Notes: a model not told the origin generated them from the sequence alone. Shown: positions 8,138-17,037, counted from the first letter of the stretch. The stretch is 56,112 nt of DNA from Aeromonas lacus (GCF_000764665.1 NZ_JRGM01000022.1:1-56112); one strand, 5' to 3'. Numbers and translations: made by a program.

Positions 8138-11100
8138 ATGCTCACCATCATCCTCGATGGGGCTCAGTTGACGGTTGATCCGACCCTGACTCTGCTCCAG
8201 ATAGCCAAACAGCACCAAATCGATATTCCCTCCCTGTGCGGTGACAACACCAGCGCCCCCAAGACGCCGTGCGATCTCTGCGTGGTGGAGATCACTGACG
8301 TTGGCATGCGACGAGCCTGCGAGACCCGCCCCGAGGCAGGGATGGTGATCACCAGCCAGAGCGATGCCCTGAGCGCGCACCGCCAGCAGGCACTCGGCCG
8401 CATCCTCTCGGATCACTACGCCGATTGCGAGGCCCCCTGCCAACGCGCCTGCCCGGCCGGGGTGGACATTCAATCCTATCTGCACCATATCGCCATGGGG
8501 GAACACGAGGCAGCGATGGCCGTCATCAAGCAGACCCTGCCGATGCCCCTCTCCATCGGCCGGGTCTGCCCTGCATTTTGCGAGGCAGAGTGCCGCCGCG
8601 CGCTGGTGGATGAGCCGCTGGCCATTCGTCAGCTCAAGCGTCATGCCGCCGATCTCGATCTGGCCGAGGTGGCCCCCTATCAACCGCCAAAGAAGCCCGC
8701 CAAGGGCAAGCGGGTTGCCATTATCGGCAGCGGCCCGGGCGGCCTCACTTGTGGTTACTATCTGGGTTACGAAGGGTTCGAGGTCGACCTGTTCGAGGCG
8801 ATGCCCGAAGCGGGTGGCTGGCTGCGCTACGGCATCCCCGAGTACCGGCTGCCCAAGGCGATCCTCGATCAGGAAATCGCCTTGATGTGCCAAAGCGGCA
8901 TGCGGATCCACACCAAACAGCGACTGGGCCACCAGATCACCCTCTCGGCCCTGTGCCGCGACTATGATGCGGTCTGTCTGGCCGTCGGCGCGTCCAAGGC
9001 GGTGCCGATGGATTACCCGGGCAGCACCCTGGCTGGTTGCTATCTCGGGGTCGATTACCTCAAGGATCAGATGCTGGCCAAGCGGCTCACTACCGGCAAA
9101 AAGGTGGCGGTGATCGGTGGCGGCAATACAGCCATCGACTGCGCCCGCACGGCGGTGCGGTTGGGGGCGGAAACCACCCTCATCTATCGTCGCACCCGCG
9201 CCGAGATGCCTGCCGAAGCGTATGAGATCGACGAAGCGGAGCACGAAGGGGTGCGCTTCATGATGCTGACCAATCCGGTGGAAAACCTGCCGGACAGCCG
9301 TGGTCGCGTCTGTCAGGTGCGCCTCGAGAAGATGGCCCTCGGCGAGCCGGATGCCTCCGGTCGCCGCCGCCCGGAGCCCACCGGCGAGTACCTCATTGAA
9401 GAGTTTGATACCGTGATTGCGGCTGTGTCGCAGCAGCCGGATCTGAGCTTTATGGAAGGTGAGCCCCTCACCCTCCCCTTCACCCGTTGGCAGACGCTGG
9501 AGTCCCACCCCGAGACCATGCACAGCGGCCACGGCAACCTGTTTGCCATCGGCGATCTGCGCCGCGGCCCCGCCACCGCTATCGAGGCGGTTGCCGATGG
9601 CCGCAAGGCGGCGCTGGCCATCGATCAGTTCCTTCACGGTGACATGATCGACCCGGTGCGGCCCTTCAACGCCTGCAAGGCTCCCACACTCAAGCAGGTC
9701 GATCCCGCCCAGTTTGCTCACCTGAAAAAAGTCGCCCGCAGCATCATGCCTCATCTGGCAGATACCGAGCGGGAGGGGAGCTTTGCCGAGGTGGAGCGCG
9801 GGTTGAGTGATGCCGATGCCCGCAGCGAAGCCAGCCGCTGCCTCGAGTGCGGCTGTCAGGCCGACACCGATTGTGCCCTGCGCGACTACGCCACCGAATA
9901 CAAGGTCGAGCAGAGCGCTCTCGATACCAGCCAGTGCCAGAAGTTTGCCGTGGATAACAGCAGCGAATTTATCGTCTTTGATGCCAACCGCTGCATCGGC
10001 TGTGGCCAGTGCGTGCAGACCTGTGGTGAGCAAGCGGTACAGGGTGTGCTGCGCTTTGCCAAGCACAGCGATGGCACCCTATCGAACCGGCCGCAGTTCG
10101 ACACGGGACTCTCGATGGGAGACTCCCACTGCGTGCAGTGCGGTGCCTGCGTACAGGTCTGCCCCACCGGCGCTCTGGTGGATGCCCGCGACAAGTCACA
10201 GGGGCGCACCGAACTGCTCACGCCGGTCAATACCATTTGCACCTACTGCGGGGTCGGCTGCGGCGTCACCCTCTATGTCGATAAGGCGCACAACCGCATC
10301 CGCTATGTGGAGGGAAATCGCAACTCACCGGTCAATCAGGGGCTGCTCTGCGTCAAGGGGCGCTTCGGCTTTGACTTTATCCAGAGCGAGGAGCGCCTCA
10401 CCACCCCGCTCATCCGCAAGGATGGCGAGCTGGTGCCCGCCAGCTGGCAGGAGGCCATCGCACTGGTCGCCGAGCGCTTCACTACCCTGCGCCAGCGCTA
10501 TGGCAGCGATGCGCTGGCGGGCTTCTCGTCTGCCAAAACCACCAACGAAGAGAACTACCTGTTCCAGAAGTTCATGCGTCGGGAGCTGGGCACCAACAAC
10601 GTGGATCACTGCGCGCGGCTCTGTCACGCCTCCACCGTCACCGGGCTGGAGGCATCACTCGGCAGCGGCGCCATGACTAACGACATCCCGAGCATCGACC
10701 ACTCGGATCTCATCTTCATCATCGGCTCCGACACCTCGGCGGCCCACCCCATCATCGGCTCCCATATCAAGCGGGCGGTCACCACGGGCAAGGCGCGGCT
10801 GGTGGTAGCCGATCCGAAGCGGATCGAGATGGCCGACCATGCCAGCCTCTATCTGGCCCATCGCCCCGGCACCGACGTGATGCTACTCAACGGCCTGATG
10901 CAACAGATCATCCAGCACGACTGGCACGACAAGGCCTACATCGCCGCACGTGTGGAGGGGTTCGAGGCGCTGCAAGCGGAGGTGCTCTCCCCCACCTATG
11001 CGCCAGACAAAGTAGCCCTCGTCACCGGCGTACCGGCCGAGCAGGTGATTGAGCTCGCCCACCTCATCGGCACCGCCGAACGCACCGCCATCTACTACTC

Positions 11101-12328
11101 CATGGGGATCACCCAGCACACCACCGGCCACGACAACGTGCGGGCCATCGCCAACCTGCAACTGCTGTGCGGCAACATCGGCATCGAAGGGGCTGGCATC
11201 AACCCGCTGCGGGGCCAGTCCAACGTGCAGGGTGCCTGTGACATGGGGGCGCTGCCCAACTGCCTGCCCGGCTATCAGAAGGTGGCCAACCCCGAGGTGC
11301 ATGCCCGCTTCGCGGCCGCCTGGCAGCAGCCGGACTTGCCGTGCACACCCGGCCTCACCCTTACCGAGACCATCGATGCAGCCTGCGCGGGCAGCATCAA
11401 GGGGCTCTATGTGATGGGGGAAAACCCGGTGCTGAGCGATCCGGATCAACACCACGTCATAGAAGGGCTCAAGCAGCTGGAGTTTCTGGTGGTGCAGGAT
11501 ATCTTCCTCTCTGAAACCGCCCAACTGGCCGATGTGGTACTCCCCTCCAGCTCCTTTGCCGAGAAGAGCGGCCACTTCACCAATACCGAGCGGCGGGTAC
11601 AGCGCCTCACTCCGGCCCTCAAGGCACCAGGCGAGGCTCGGGATGACTGGTGGATCATCCAGCAGATCGCCAACGCCATGGGCAGCGACTGGCACTATCA
11701 GAACGCACAGGAGATCACCGCCGAGATCTGTCAGGTGACCCCGCAATACGCTGGCATCCAGTGGGACAAGGTGGGGGCGGAAGGATTGCAGTGGCCCTGT
11801 AACGACGCGGCCCCCGCAGGCACTCGCCTGCTCCACAGCAAGCAGTTCACCCGTGGCAAGGGGGAGATGGTCGCCACCCCGTTCCGCTATGCCGCCGAGC
11901 TGCCCGACGAGACCTATCCCATAGTGTTCACCACCGGCCGCCTGCTGGAGCAGTTCCACACCGGCACCATGACCCGCAAGACCAAGGGGCTCGACAAGCT
12001 GGCTGGCCCGCGGGTGATGATGAGCGTGGTGGACGCCGAGCGGATGGGGATCAGCAACAGTGAGCGAGTGAAGGTCACCAGCCGCCGCGGCCATATCGAG
12101 TTGCCCGCTTTCGTCACCAAACGGATGCAGCCGGGTGTGGTCTTTATCCCGTTCCACTTTGCCGAAGCCCCGGCCAACCGGCTCACCATCAATGCCACCG
12201 ATCCCCACGCCAAGATCCCCGAGTTCAAGGTGGCAGCAGTGCGGATCGACAAGCTGGAATCCCCGTCGCAAGCTGGACGGCTATCCATGCCGAAGGAACC
12301 GGCCAAGCCAGACATCGAAGTTGCCTGA
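8138..12328 (+). CDS. Formate dehydrogenase alpha subunit fused to ferredoxin and GltD-like domains
   Basis: A 1396-residue soluble molybdenum enzyme. Domains in order: a 2Fe-2S ferredoxin (Cys34, Cys45, Cys48, Cys61); a GltD-like flavoprotein with 4Fe-4S cysteines (CEAPCQRACP near 97-106) and two Rossmann motifs (GSGPGG near 196, GGGNTA near 325); two 4Fe-4S clusters (CIGCGQC and CVQCGAC, ~620-690); and a molybdopterin catalytic domain opening with CTYCGVGC. In HCARLCH the residue matching the selenocysteine of FdhF is Cys829, so this is the cysteine form. The natural inference is formate oxidation with electrons passed through flavin to NAD(P). No separate beta or gamma subunit lies nearby, which fits a self-contained fusion. 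Confidence 0.85.
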   Translation: MLTIILDGAQLTVDPTLTLLQIAKQHQIDIPSLCGDNTSAPKTPCDLCVVEITDVGMRRACETRPEAGMVITSQSDALSAHRQQALGRILSDHYADCEAPCQRACPAGVDIQSYLHHIAMGEHEAAMAVIKQTLPMPLSIGRVCPAFCEAECRRALVDEPLAIRQLKRHAADLDLAEVAPYQPPKKPAKGKRVAIIGSGPGGLTCGYYLGYEGFEVDLFEAMPEAGGWLRYGIPEYRLPKAILDQEIALMCQSGMRIHTKQRLGHQITLSALCRDYDAVCLAVGASKAVPMDYPGSTLAGCYLGVDYLKDQMLAKRLTTGKKVAVIGGGNTAIDCARTAVRLGAETTLIYRRTRAEMPAEAYEIDEAEHEGVRFMMLTNPVENLPDSRGRVCQVRLEKMALGEPDASGRRRPEPTGEYLIEEFDTVIAAVSQQPDLSFMEGEPLTLPFTRWQTLESHPETMHSGHGNLFAIGDLRRGPATAIEAVADGRKAALAIDQFLHGDMIDPVRPFNACKAPTLKQVDPAQFAHLKKVARSIMPHLADTEREGSFAEVERGLSDADARSEASRCLECGCQADTDCALRDYATEYKVEQSALDTSQCQKFAVDNSSEFIVFDANRCIGCGQCVQTCGEQAVQGVLRFAKHSDGTLSNRPQFDTGLSMGDSHCVQCGACVQVCPTGALVDARDKSQGRTELLTPVNTICTYCGVGCGVTLYVDKAHNRIRYVEGNRNSPVNQGLLCVKGRFGFDFIQSEERLTTPLIRKDGELVPASWQEAIALVAERFTTLRQRYGSDALAGFSSAKTTNEENYLFQKFMRRELGTNNVDHCARLCHASTVTGLEASLGSGAMTNDIPSIDHSDLIFIIGSDTSAAHPIIGSHIKRAVTTGKARLVVADPKRIEMADHASLYLAHRPGTDVMLLNGLMQQIIQHDWHDKAYIAARVEGFEALQAEVLSPTYAPDKVALVTGVPAEQVIELAHLIGTAERTAIYYSMGITQHTTGHDNVRAIANLQLLCGNIGIEGAGINPLRGQSNVQGACDMGALPNCLPGYQKVANPEVHARFAAAWQQPDLPCTPGLTLTETIDAACAGSIKGLYVMGENPVLSDPDQHHVIEGLKQLEFLVVQDIFLSETAQLADVVLPSSSFAEKSGHFTNTERRVQRLTPALKAPGEARDDWWIIQQIANAMGSDWHYQNAQEITAEICQVTPQYAGIQWDKVGAEGLQWPCNDAAPAGTRLLHSKQFTRGKGEMVATPFRYAAELPDETYPIVFTTGRLLEQFHTGTMTRKTKGLDKLAGPRVMMSVVDAERMGISNSERVKVTSRRGHIELPAFVTKRMQPGVVFIPFHFAEAPANRLTINATDPHAKIPEFKVAAVRIDKLESPSQAGRLSMPKEPAKPDIEVA

Positions 12329-12445
12329 GGGGAATAGCAAAACCTGAGTAGCCGCCAGCCTGGAGGGTTGGCCCGCTGACCTTTCCCCTTGGTGTTGCAA
12401 TAGTAAAAGAGGGGGGGATGAGAAGGGGTCACCAGCCAAAAAGCA

Positions 12446-12484
12446 CAAAGGGTTAGCTTCGCTGAGAAGCTAACCCTTTGTTTT
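12446..12484 (+). terminator. Strong rho-independent terminator
   Basis: A 15-bp perfect stem (CAAAGGGTTAGCTTC with its complement) around GCTGA, followed by TTTT on the plus strand. The AAAAAG before the stem gives a T-run on the minus strand, so it probably stops both the dehydrogenase transcript and the convergent tRNA transcript. Confidence 0.9.
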
Positions 12485-12487
12485 AGA

Positions 12488-12563
12488 TGGTGCCGATAAG
12501 GGGAATCGAACTCCTGACCTTCGCATTACGAATGCGCTGCTCTACCAACTGAGCTATACCGGC
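12488..12563 (-). tRNA. tRNA-Thr (anticodon CGT)
   Basis: A 76-nt minus-strand cloverleaf starting GCCGGTATAGCTCAGTTGG and ending in an encoded CCA. The anticodon loop TTCGTAA gives anticodon CGT, reading ACG threonine codons. The D arm, GTTCGATTC T loop and acceptor pairing are intact. The anticodon region resembles E. coli thrW as I remember it. A TTGACA-like -35 element lies near 12599-12604 on the minus strand. No integrase gene is adjacent. Confidence 0.96.
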
Positions 12564-12606
12564 TTGTTGCCAGTCAGATTCATGAAAAATGGCTGGCGTG
12601 TCAATC

Positions 12607-12634
12607 GAGCCAACTCGATTTTATGAGTTGGCTC
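12607..12634. repeat. Perfect inverted repeat between PHP gene and tRNA-Thr
   Basis: GAGCCAACTC and GAGTTGGCTC form a 10-bp stem with an 8-nt loop, just past the stop codon of the PHP gene. Neither strand has a clear T-tract after it. It may act as a 3'-end stabiliser or weak terminator for that gene. Confidence 0.6.
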
Positions 12635-12652
12635 ATGGTGTTAGAGCCCGAT

Positions 12653-13393
12653 TTACAGGTCGGCAAACTCGGGGATATGGGCGCGGCCGCGACTCTCGAG
12701 GAAATCGAGCAGGGCCCGGGGGGAGCGCACCAGGATCCGCTCCAGCGGAAAGCCCGCTTCGGTCACCAGACGGTGGCAATGGTCAAAATCACCGAGGCTG
12801 AAAGCGACGTGGGAATCGGAGCCGAAAGTAAGGTAGGCCCCCAGATCTCGCGCCGCTTCAACGATGGCGCGGCAGTTGCCTTCGCTCCCCGGGCGCGAGT
12901 GAATGAAGGAGGAGTTGTTGATCTCCAGCGCCACCCGATAGTCCGCCGCCGCCTTGACCACCGCCTGAATGTCGATGGGAAATGCGGGGTTGCCCGGGTG
13001 GCTGATCATGTCGACCCGACCGCTCTTGATGGCGTTGATCATCGCCTGGGTATGGGTTGCCTGATCGCAGGGAGGGAATACCTGCTCATGAAAACCCGCC
13101 ATGACCATGTCGAGGCGCGACTCATAGCGCTCGGGAAAATCGATCTCCCCGTCCAAGTTTTTGATGTTGGCTTCGATACCCCGCAGGATCCCCACCCCGT
13201 CCACCACTCTTGGCAAAATCGGCAAGTTGGCAAAATGCCAGACATGAGGGGCATCGGCCATCTCGGGGCCGTGATCCGTGGTGGCGAACAGCTTGATCCC
13301 CTTGGCTCTGGCGATGGGTAGATAGTCGTGGATGGTGCTGTAGGCATGGGTGCTGGCAATGGTGTGAGTGTGGGTATCGACCGGGTACTTCAT
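12653..13393 (-). CDS. PHP-domain phosphoesterase, YcdX-like
   Basis: A 246-residue cytoplasmic PHP-family metal-dependent hydrolase, the usual length for YcdX phosphatases. Metal ligands are visible: DTHTH at the N-terminus (His8, His10), TTDHGPE, a Glu in GIEAN, SHPGNP and GSDSH near the C-terminus, consistent with the trinuclear zinc site of YcdX. The frame extends to 13540, but the ATG at 13393 has GAGGGGAG just upstream and gives the family-length protein. It is a single-gene unit; the 3'-proximal inverted repeat and tRNA-Thr follow. The physiological substrate of this group is not well established. Confidence 0.9.
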   Translation of the reverse strand: MKYPVDTHTHTIASTHAYSTIHDYLPIARAKGIKLFATTDHGPEMADAPHVWHFANLPILPRVVDGVGILRGIEANIKNLDGEIDFPERYESRLDMVMAGFHEQVFPPCDQATHTQAMINAIKSGRVDMISHPGNPAFPIDIQAVVKAAADYRVALEINNSSFIHSRPGSEGNCRAIVEAARDLGAYLTFGSDSHVAFSLGDFDHCHRLVTEAGFPLERILVRSPRALLDFLESRGRAHIPEFADL

Positions 13394-13469
13394 CTTCTCT
13401 CCCCTCATATTTTGAAGGGGCAGCATAACAAAGTAGGGGGAATTGGGCCACGCCGGCACTTGCCACACT

Positions 13470-13622
13470 TTGTCACAAAATACCGAGGAACTGACATAGT
13501 CTGGGCAGCCCAGGCTGGCATACTGCCCCCGTCGATACATGCCTGAACTCGCATCGACAGTTTGCCATCAGGATGATGCAAACTCACTTTCCCCACCGTC
13601 GCTCCCCGCGGCGGTTTTTTTT
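13470..13622 (+). ncRNA. Candidate structured small RNA
   Basis: A plus-strand intergenic segment with three consecutive hairpins and a terminator. Hairpin 1 is GGGCAG/CTGCCC (13503-13528). Hairpin 2 is GTCGAT/ATCGAC (13531-13558). Hairpin 3 is GTTTGC-ATC/GAT-GCAAAC (13560-13583) with loop AGGAT. A GC-rich terminator with eight Ts follows. A weak promoter (TTGTCA at 13470, CATAGT at 13495, spacing 19) precedes hairpin 1. No plus-strand gene upstream would need this terminator. I do not match it to a known RNA family. The AGGAT loop could bind CsrA/RsmA, which is speculative. Confidence 0.4.
13596..13622 (+). terminator. Rho-independent terminator with T8 tail
   Basis: CCGTCGC pairs with GCGGCGG (one G-U pair) around TCCCC, followed by eight Ts on the plus strand. 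No annotated plus-strand gene ends here, so it most simply marks the 3' end of the candidate small RNA. Confidence 0.75.
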
Positions 13623-13657
13623 GCCTGTTTGTTACCCTCTGCCACCGTCAACCGGGC

Positions 13658-13736
13658 AAAAAAATGCCCAACTAGCAAGAAGCAGGTTGGGCGAGACTTA
13701 ATGTTTAATTGCAGTGGCATAGATATAGAGTCTCGC
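13658..13736 (-). ncRNA. Second possible structured transcript, minus strand
   Basis: Read on the minus strand, a GCGAGACT/AGTCTCGC inverted repeat (13691-13736) is followed by a GCCCAAC/GTTGGGC stem (13666-13692) and a run of seven Us. This looks like a hairpin plus intrinsic terminator, divergent from psrA. No convincing open frame ends here. An alternative hairpin, GGGCA/TGCCC with an A-rich loop, overlaps the terminator. It could be a small RNA or the end of a short leader. Confidence 0.3.
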
Positions 13737-13808
13737 GCTGTAGAGTTAGTTCCGACCTTTTTGCGCTTTTTCACAAAAAACATTCCGCTAACACCCGTTC
13801 ACAATATC

Positions 13809-13853
13809 TTGACACTTCGCGTTATGAAACGTACTTTTTAAACATTCGTTTAA
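13809..13853 (+). promoter_or_regulatory. psrA promoter with PsrA-like operator
   Basis: A TTGACA -35 (13809-13814), 17-nt spacer and TACTTT -10 (13832-13837) precede the gene. The palindrome TTAAAC-ATTC-GTTTAA (13838-13853) directly follows the -10, over the expected transcription start. It matches the GAAAC-N4-GTTTC architecture known for PsrA of Pseudomonas and Shewanella. This suggests that PsrA represses its own transcription, and with it fadE, until a long-chain fatty acid releases it. Confidence 0.7.
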
Positions 13854-13865
13854 GTGAGGTGTCCA

Positions 13866-14519
13866 GTGAGTAAAATCGATACCAAAAACCGTATTCTCGA
13901 TGCCGCTGAAGTGCTGTTTGCCGAGCGGGGATTCGCCGATACCTCTTTGCGTCTGATCACCAGTGAGGCCGACGTCAATCTGGCGTCGGTGAACTATCAC
14001 TTCGGCTCCAAGAAGGAGCTGATCCAGGCGGTGCTCGACCGCTACATGAGCCTGTTCATGCCTGATCTCGATGCCCGCCTGCGGGTGCTGATGGAGCAGG
14101 AGCAGCTTACCCTGCTGCAACTGTTTGAAAGCTTTGTCGAGCCGCTGATGAAACTCTCGGCAGTGCGCGCCAACGGCCCGGCCATCTTCATGCAACTGCT
14201 GGGACGCGGCTATATCGACAGCCAGGGCCACCTGCGCCGCTTTATCACCGCCCACTATGGCCCCATTCTGCTGCGGATCACCCAGGCGATCTCCAAGGCC
14301 AATCCGGCCCTGTCGCCAGCAGATCTCTTCTGGCGCCTGCACTTCACCCTGGGCACCGTCGTATTCACCATGGCCTCCGCCGATGCGCTACGCGACATCG
14401 CCCTGGCCGACTTTGGCCAGCAGCTCGATGTGGAAGGGCTGGTGCGCAACGTTATTCCTTATCTGGCGTCCGGAGTCGGGGCGCCCGTGGAGTCGACCAG
14501 GCTCTCCCTGGCTGTGTAA
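13866..14519 (+). CDS. psrA: PsrA-type TetR-family fatty acid-responsive regulator
   Basis: A 217-residue TetR-family repressor. The N-terminal helix-turn-helix reads ILDAAEVLFAERGFADTSLRLIT...VNLASVNYHFGSKKELIQAVLDRY, very close to Pseudomonas PsrA in the recognition helix. The ligand domain follows. The GTG at 13866 is preferred, with GAGGTG (13855-13860) as ribosome binding site; an upstream GTG at 13854 overlaps that site. PsrA binds long-chain fatty acids or acyl-CoA and controls beta-oxidation genes. The neighbouring fadE, 48 bp downstream on the same strand and probably in the same transcript, supports that role here. Confidence 0.85.
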   Translation: MSKIDTKNRILDAAEVLFAERGFADTSLRLITSEADVNLASVNYHFGSKKELIQAVLDRYMSLFMPDLDARLRVLMEQEQLTLLQLFESFVEPLMKLSAVRANGPAIFMQLLGRGYIDSQGHLRRFITAHYGPILLRITQAISKANPALSPADLFWRLHFTLGTVVFTMASADALRDIALADFGQQLDVEGLVRNVIPYLASGVGAPVESTRLSLAV

Positions 14520-14567
14520 CAACCAACAACAAATCAACGGAAACAGTGAAATAGAAGGAACTTCGGT

Positions 14568-16892
14568 ATGATCACATTGCTTGTCCTGCTGGTGCTGGCG
14601 ATAGCCGTTGTGCTCGGCATGCCCTCCATCCGTAAAAAGGTGGTAACCCGTCCGGTGTTCGGCATCTTCAAAAAGATACTGCCGCCCTTGTCAGCTACCG
14701 AGCGGGAGGCCATGGAAGCCGGCTCCGTCTGGTGGGATGGCGAGTTGTTTCGCGGCAACCCCGACTGGAAAAAACTGCATGGCTACGGCAAGGCCGAGCT
14801 GACCGCAGAGGAGCAGGCCTTTATCGACAATCAGGTCGAAACCCTGCTCGCCATGGTTGATGACTTCAAGATCGTCAACGAAACCAAAGACCTGCCGGAA
14901 CCGGTCTGGGACTATCTGAAGAAGGAAGGCTTCTTCTCCCTGATCATCCCGAAATCCTACGGCGGCCGCGAATTCTCGGCGATTGCCAACTCCACCATCG
15001 TCACCCGCATTGCCACCAAGAGCCTGAGCGTGGCGGTCACCGTCATGGTGCCGAACTCCCTTGGCCCGGGCGAGCTGCTGATGCACTACGGCACCCAAGC
15101 CCAGAAAGATTTCTGGCTGCCGGGGCTGGCCAATGGCAAAGAGGTGCCCTGCTTCGCCCTGACCGGGCCGGAAGCGGGCTCCGATGCCGGCGCCATCCCT
15201 GACAAGGGGATCGTCTGCAAGGGGATGCACAAGGGTGAAGAGGTGCTGGGTATTCGCCTCAACTGGAATAAGCGCTACATCACCCTGGCCCCCCGTGCAA
15301 CCGTGCTGGGGCTGGCGTTCAAACTCTATGACCCGGAAAAACTGCTGGGTGACAAGGAAGAGCTGGGCATCACCTGCGCGCTCATCCCCACCAGCCACCC
15401 GGGCGTGCGCGTCGGCGATCGCCACTACCCCATGGGTCTGGCGTTCATGAACGGCCCGACCTTCGGCAAGGATGTGTTTATCCCGCTCGACTGGATCATC
15501 GGCGGCCCGGATTACGCCGGCCGCGGCTGGCGCATGCTGGTGGAGTGCCTCTCCGCCGGGCGCGGCATCTCGCTGCCTGCACTTGGTACCGCCTGTGGTC
15601 ACATGGCGAGCCGCACTGTGGGCGCTTACTCCTACGTGCGCAAACAGTTCGGCATGTCCATCGGCAAGTTTGAAGGGGTGCAAGAAGCGCTGGCCCGTAT
15701 CGGCGGCCTCACCTATCAGCTGGAAGGGGCCCGTCGCATGACCGCAGGTTCTCTGGACTTGGGTCAGGCACCGGCCATCGTCACCGCGATTTCCAAGTAC
15801 CACATGACCGAAATGGCGCGCCAGATCATGGATGACTCCATGGATATCCATGCCGGTCGTGCCATCCAGCTGGGCCCGAAAAACTACACCGGCTACGCCT
15901 ACATGGGCATTCCGGTCGCCATCACGGTGGAAGGGGCCAACATTCTGACCCGCAACCTGATGATCTTCGGGCAAGGTGCCACCCGCTGCCACCCGTACGT
16001 CTTTGCCGAGTTGGAAGCGGCGGCTGATACCGACGTGGAGCGCGGTCTCGAGAAGTTTGACGCCCTGCTGATGAAGCACATCGCCTTCGGCGCCGGCAAC
16101 TTCTTCGGTTCCCTGTTCCAGGGGCTGACTCTGGGCCAGTTCAACAGCGCGCCGGTGGCCGGTGAAACCGCTCGCTACTACAAACAGCTCTCCCGCATGA
16201 GTAAAGGGCTGGCCCTGTGCGCCGACGTCTCCATGCTGATGCTGGGCGGCGATCTCAAGCGCAAGGAGATGATCTCCGCCCGTCTGGGTGACGTGCTGAG
16301 CCACCTCTATCTGGCCTCCGCCACCCTCAAGCACTACGAGGATCAGGGCCGCATGGTCTCCGATCTGCCGTTCGTGCAGTACGCGGTGGAGCGCAACCTC
16401 TACCTGATTGGCGAGGCGTTCGAGGGCTTCGTCCAGAACTTCCCGAACAAGGTGGTGGGTGCCGTACTCAAGCGGGTGGTGTTCCCGTTCGGCGTTGGTT
16501 ACAAGATGCCTGCCGACGATCGCTGCCACGCCATCTGTCTGGCCATGATGAAGCCGGGCGAGTTCCGCGACCGTCTGACGGCGCTGTGCTATGTCGGCAA
16601 AGACGAGGCGGATCCGGTCGGCCTGATGGAGCGTGCCTTCCAGGCCATGGTCGCAGTACAGCCCTACGAGAAGAAACTGGTGCAGGCCCAGAAAGAGGGC
16701 AAGCTGCCCCGCAAACTGGCGCTGCCGGAACTGGTGGAAGCCGCTTTGGCCAAATCGGTGCTGAGCAAGGACGAAGCGGACAAGCTCCTGGCCGCCGATG
16801 CCCTGCGCTACGAAGCCATTCAGGTAGACAACTTCGCCCCGGGCGAGCTGGAGGGAATGGCGCAGGCCAGCCCCATCCATCACGCCGCCTGA
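14568..16892 (+). CDS. fadE: Acyl-CoA dehydrogenase FadE
   Basis: A 774-residue FAD-dependent acyl-CoA dehydrogenase that makes trans-2-enoyl-CoA in the first step of beta-oxidation. It has an N-terminal hydrophobic helix (residues 1-17), as in E. coli FadE (about 814 aa). The dehydrogenase core contains FALTGPEAGSDAG and GRGISLPALG, and the candidate catalytic base is Glu455 in TVEGANILTR. The C-terminal ~280 residues form the DUF1974-type extension of FadE. AGAAGGA upstream is the ribosome binding site. It sits 48 bp after psrA, so both are probably cotranscribed and relieved together when fatty acids are present. A terminator follows. Confidence 0.95.
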   Translation: MITLLVLLVLAIAVVLGMPSIRKKVVTRPVFGIFKKILPPLSATEREAMEAGSVWWDGELFRGNPDWKKLHGYGKAELTAEEQAFIDNQVETLLAMVDDFKIVNETKDLPEPVWDYLKKEGFFSLIIPKSYGGREFSAIANSTIVTRIATKSLSVAVTVMVPNSLGPGELLMHYGTQAQKDFWLPGLANGKEVPCFALTGPEAGSDAGAIPDKGIVCKGMHKGEEVLGIRLNWNKRYITLAPRATVLGLAFKLYDPEKLLGDKEELGITCALIPTSHPGVRVGDRHYPMGLAFMNGPTFGKDVFIPLDWIIGGPDYAGRGWRMLVECLSAGRGISLPALGTACGHMASRTVGAYSYVRKQFGMSIGKFEGVQEALARIGGLTYQLEGARRMTAGSLDLGQAPAIVTAISKYHMTEMARQIMDDSMDIHAGRAIQLGPKNYTGYAYMGIPVAITVEGANILTRNLMIFGQGATRCHPYVFAELEAAADTDVERGLEKFDALLMKHIAFGAGNFFGSLFQGLTLGQFNSAPVAGETARYYKQLSRMSKGLALCADVSMLMLGGDLKRKEMISARLGDVLSHLYLASATLKHYEDQGRMVSDLPFVQYAVERNLYLIGEAFEGFVQNFPNKVVGAVLKRVVFPFGVGYKMPADDRCHAICLAMMKPGEFRDRLTALCYVGKDEADPVGLMERAFQAMVAVQPYEKKLVQAQKEGKLPRKLALPELVEAALAKSVLSKDEADKLLAADALRYEAIQVDNFAPGELEGMAQASPIHHAA

Positions 16893-16908
16893 CAAGCGAC
16901 AATCAAAA

Positions 16909-16932
16909 AGGCCCCTTTCGGGGCCTTTTTTT
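16909..16932 (+). terminator. Rho-independent terminator of fadE
   Basis: AGGCCCC/GGGGCCT stem, TTTC loop and a T-run on the plus strand, 17 nt after the fadE stop codon. AAAAA before the stem also gives minus-strand function. Confidence 0.9.
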
Positions 16933-17037
16933 ATGGCAATCGCCACGCACTGACCGTTCGCACATCCTGCGTACAGCCAAGCAGGCCGGAGTTTGCTATC
17001 TTGCGGCCATCATTTGCGTTTAGAGCAAGCACAACCC

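Noticed and set aside
8117..10066. Minus-strand 649-codon frame within the formate dehydrogenase gene
   Set aside because: Antisense shadow. The plus-strand protein has all expected cofactor motifs.
10601..10630. Selenocysteine codon in the formate dehydrogenase
   Set aside because: The active-site codon at 10622-10624 is TGT (Cys), not TGA, so there is no selenocysteine insertion.
12488..12563. tRNA-Thr as an attachment site for an integrative element
   Set aside because: No integrase, direct repeat of the tRNA end or atypical DNA was seen on either side.
13568..13783. Short minus-strand open frame in the psrA upstream region
   Set aside because: No ribosome binding site, and it overlaps two terminator-like hairpins; a structured RNA explains the region better.
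14691..16946. Minus-strand 751-codon frame opposite fadE
   Set aside because: Antisense shadow of FadE; His/Gly-rich and without homology features.
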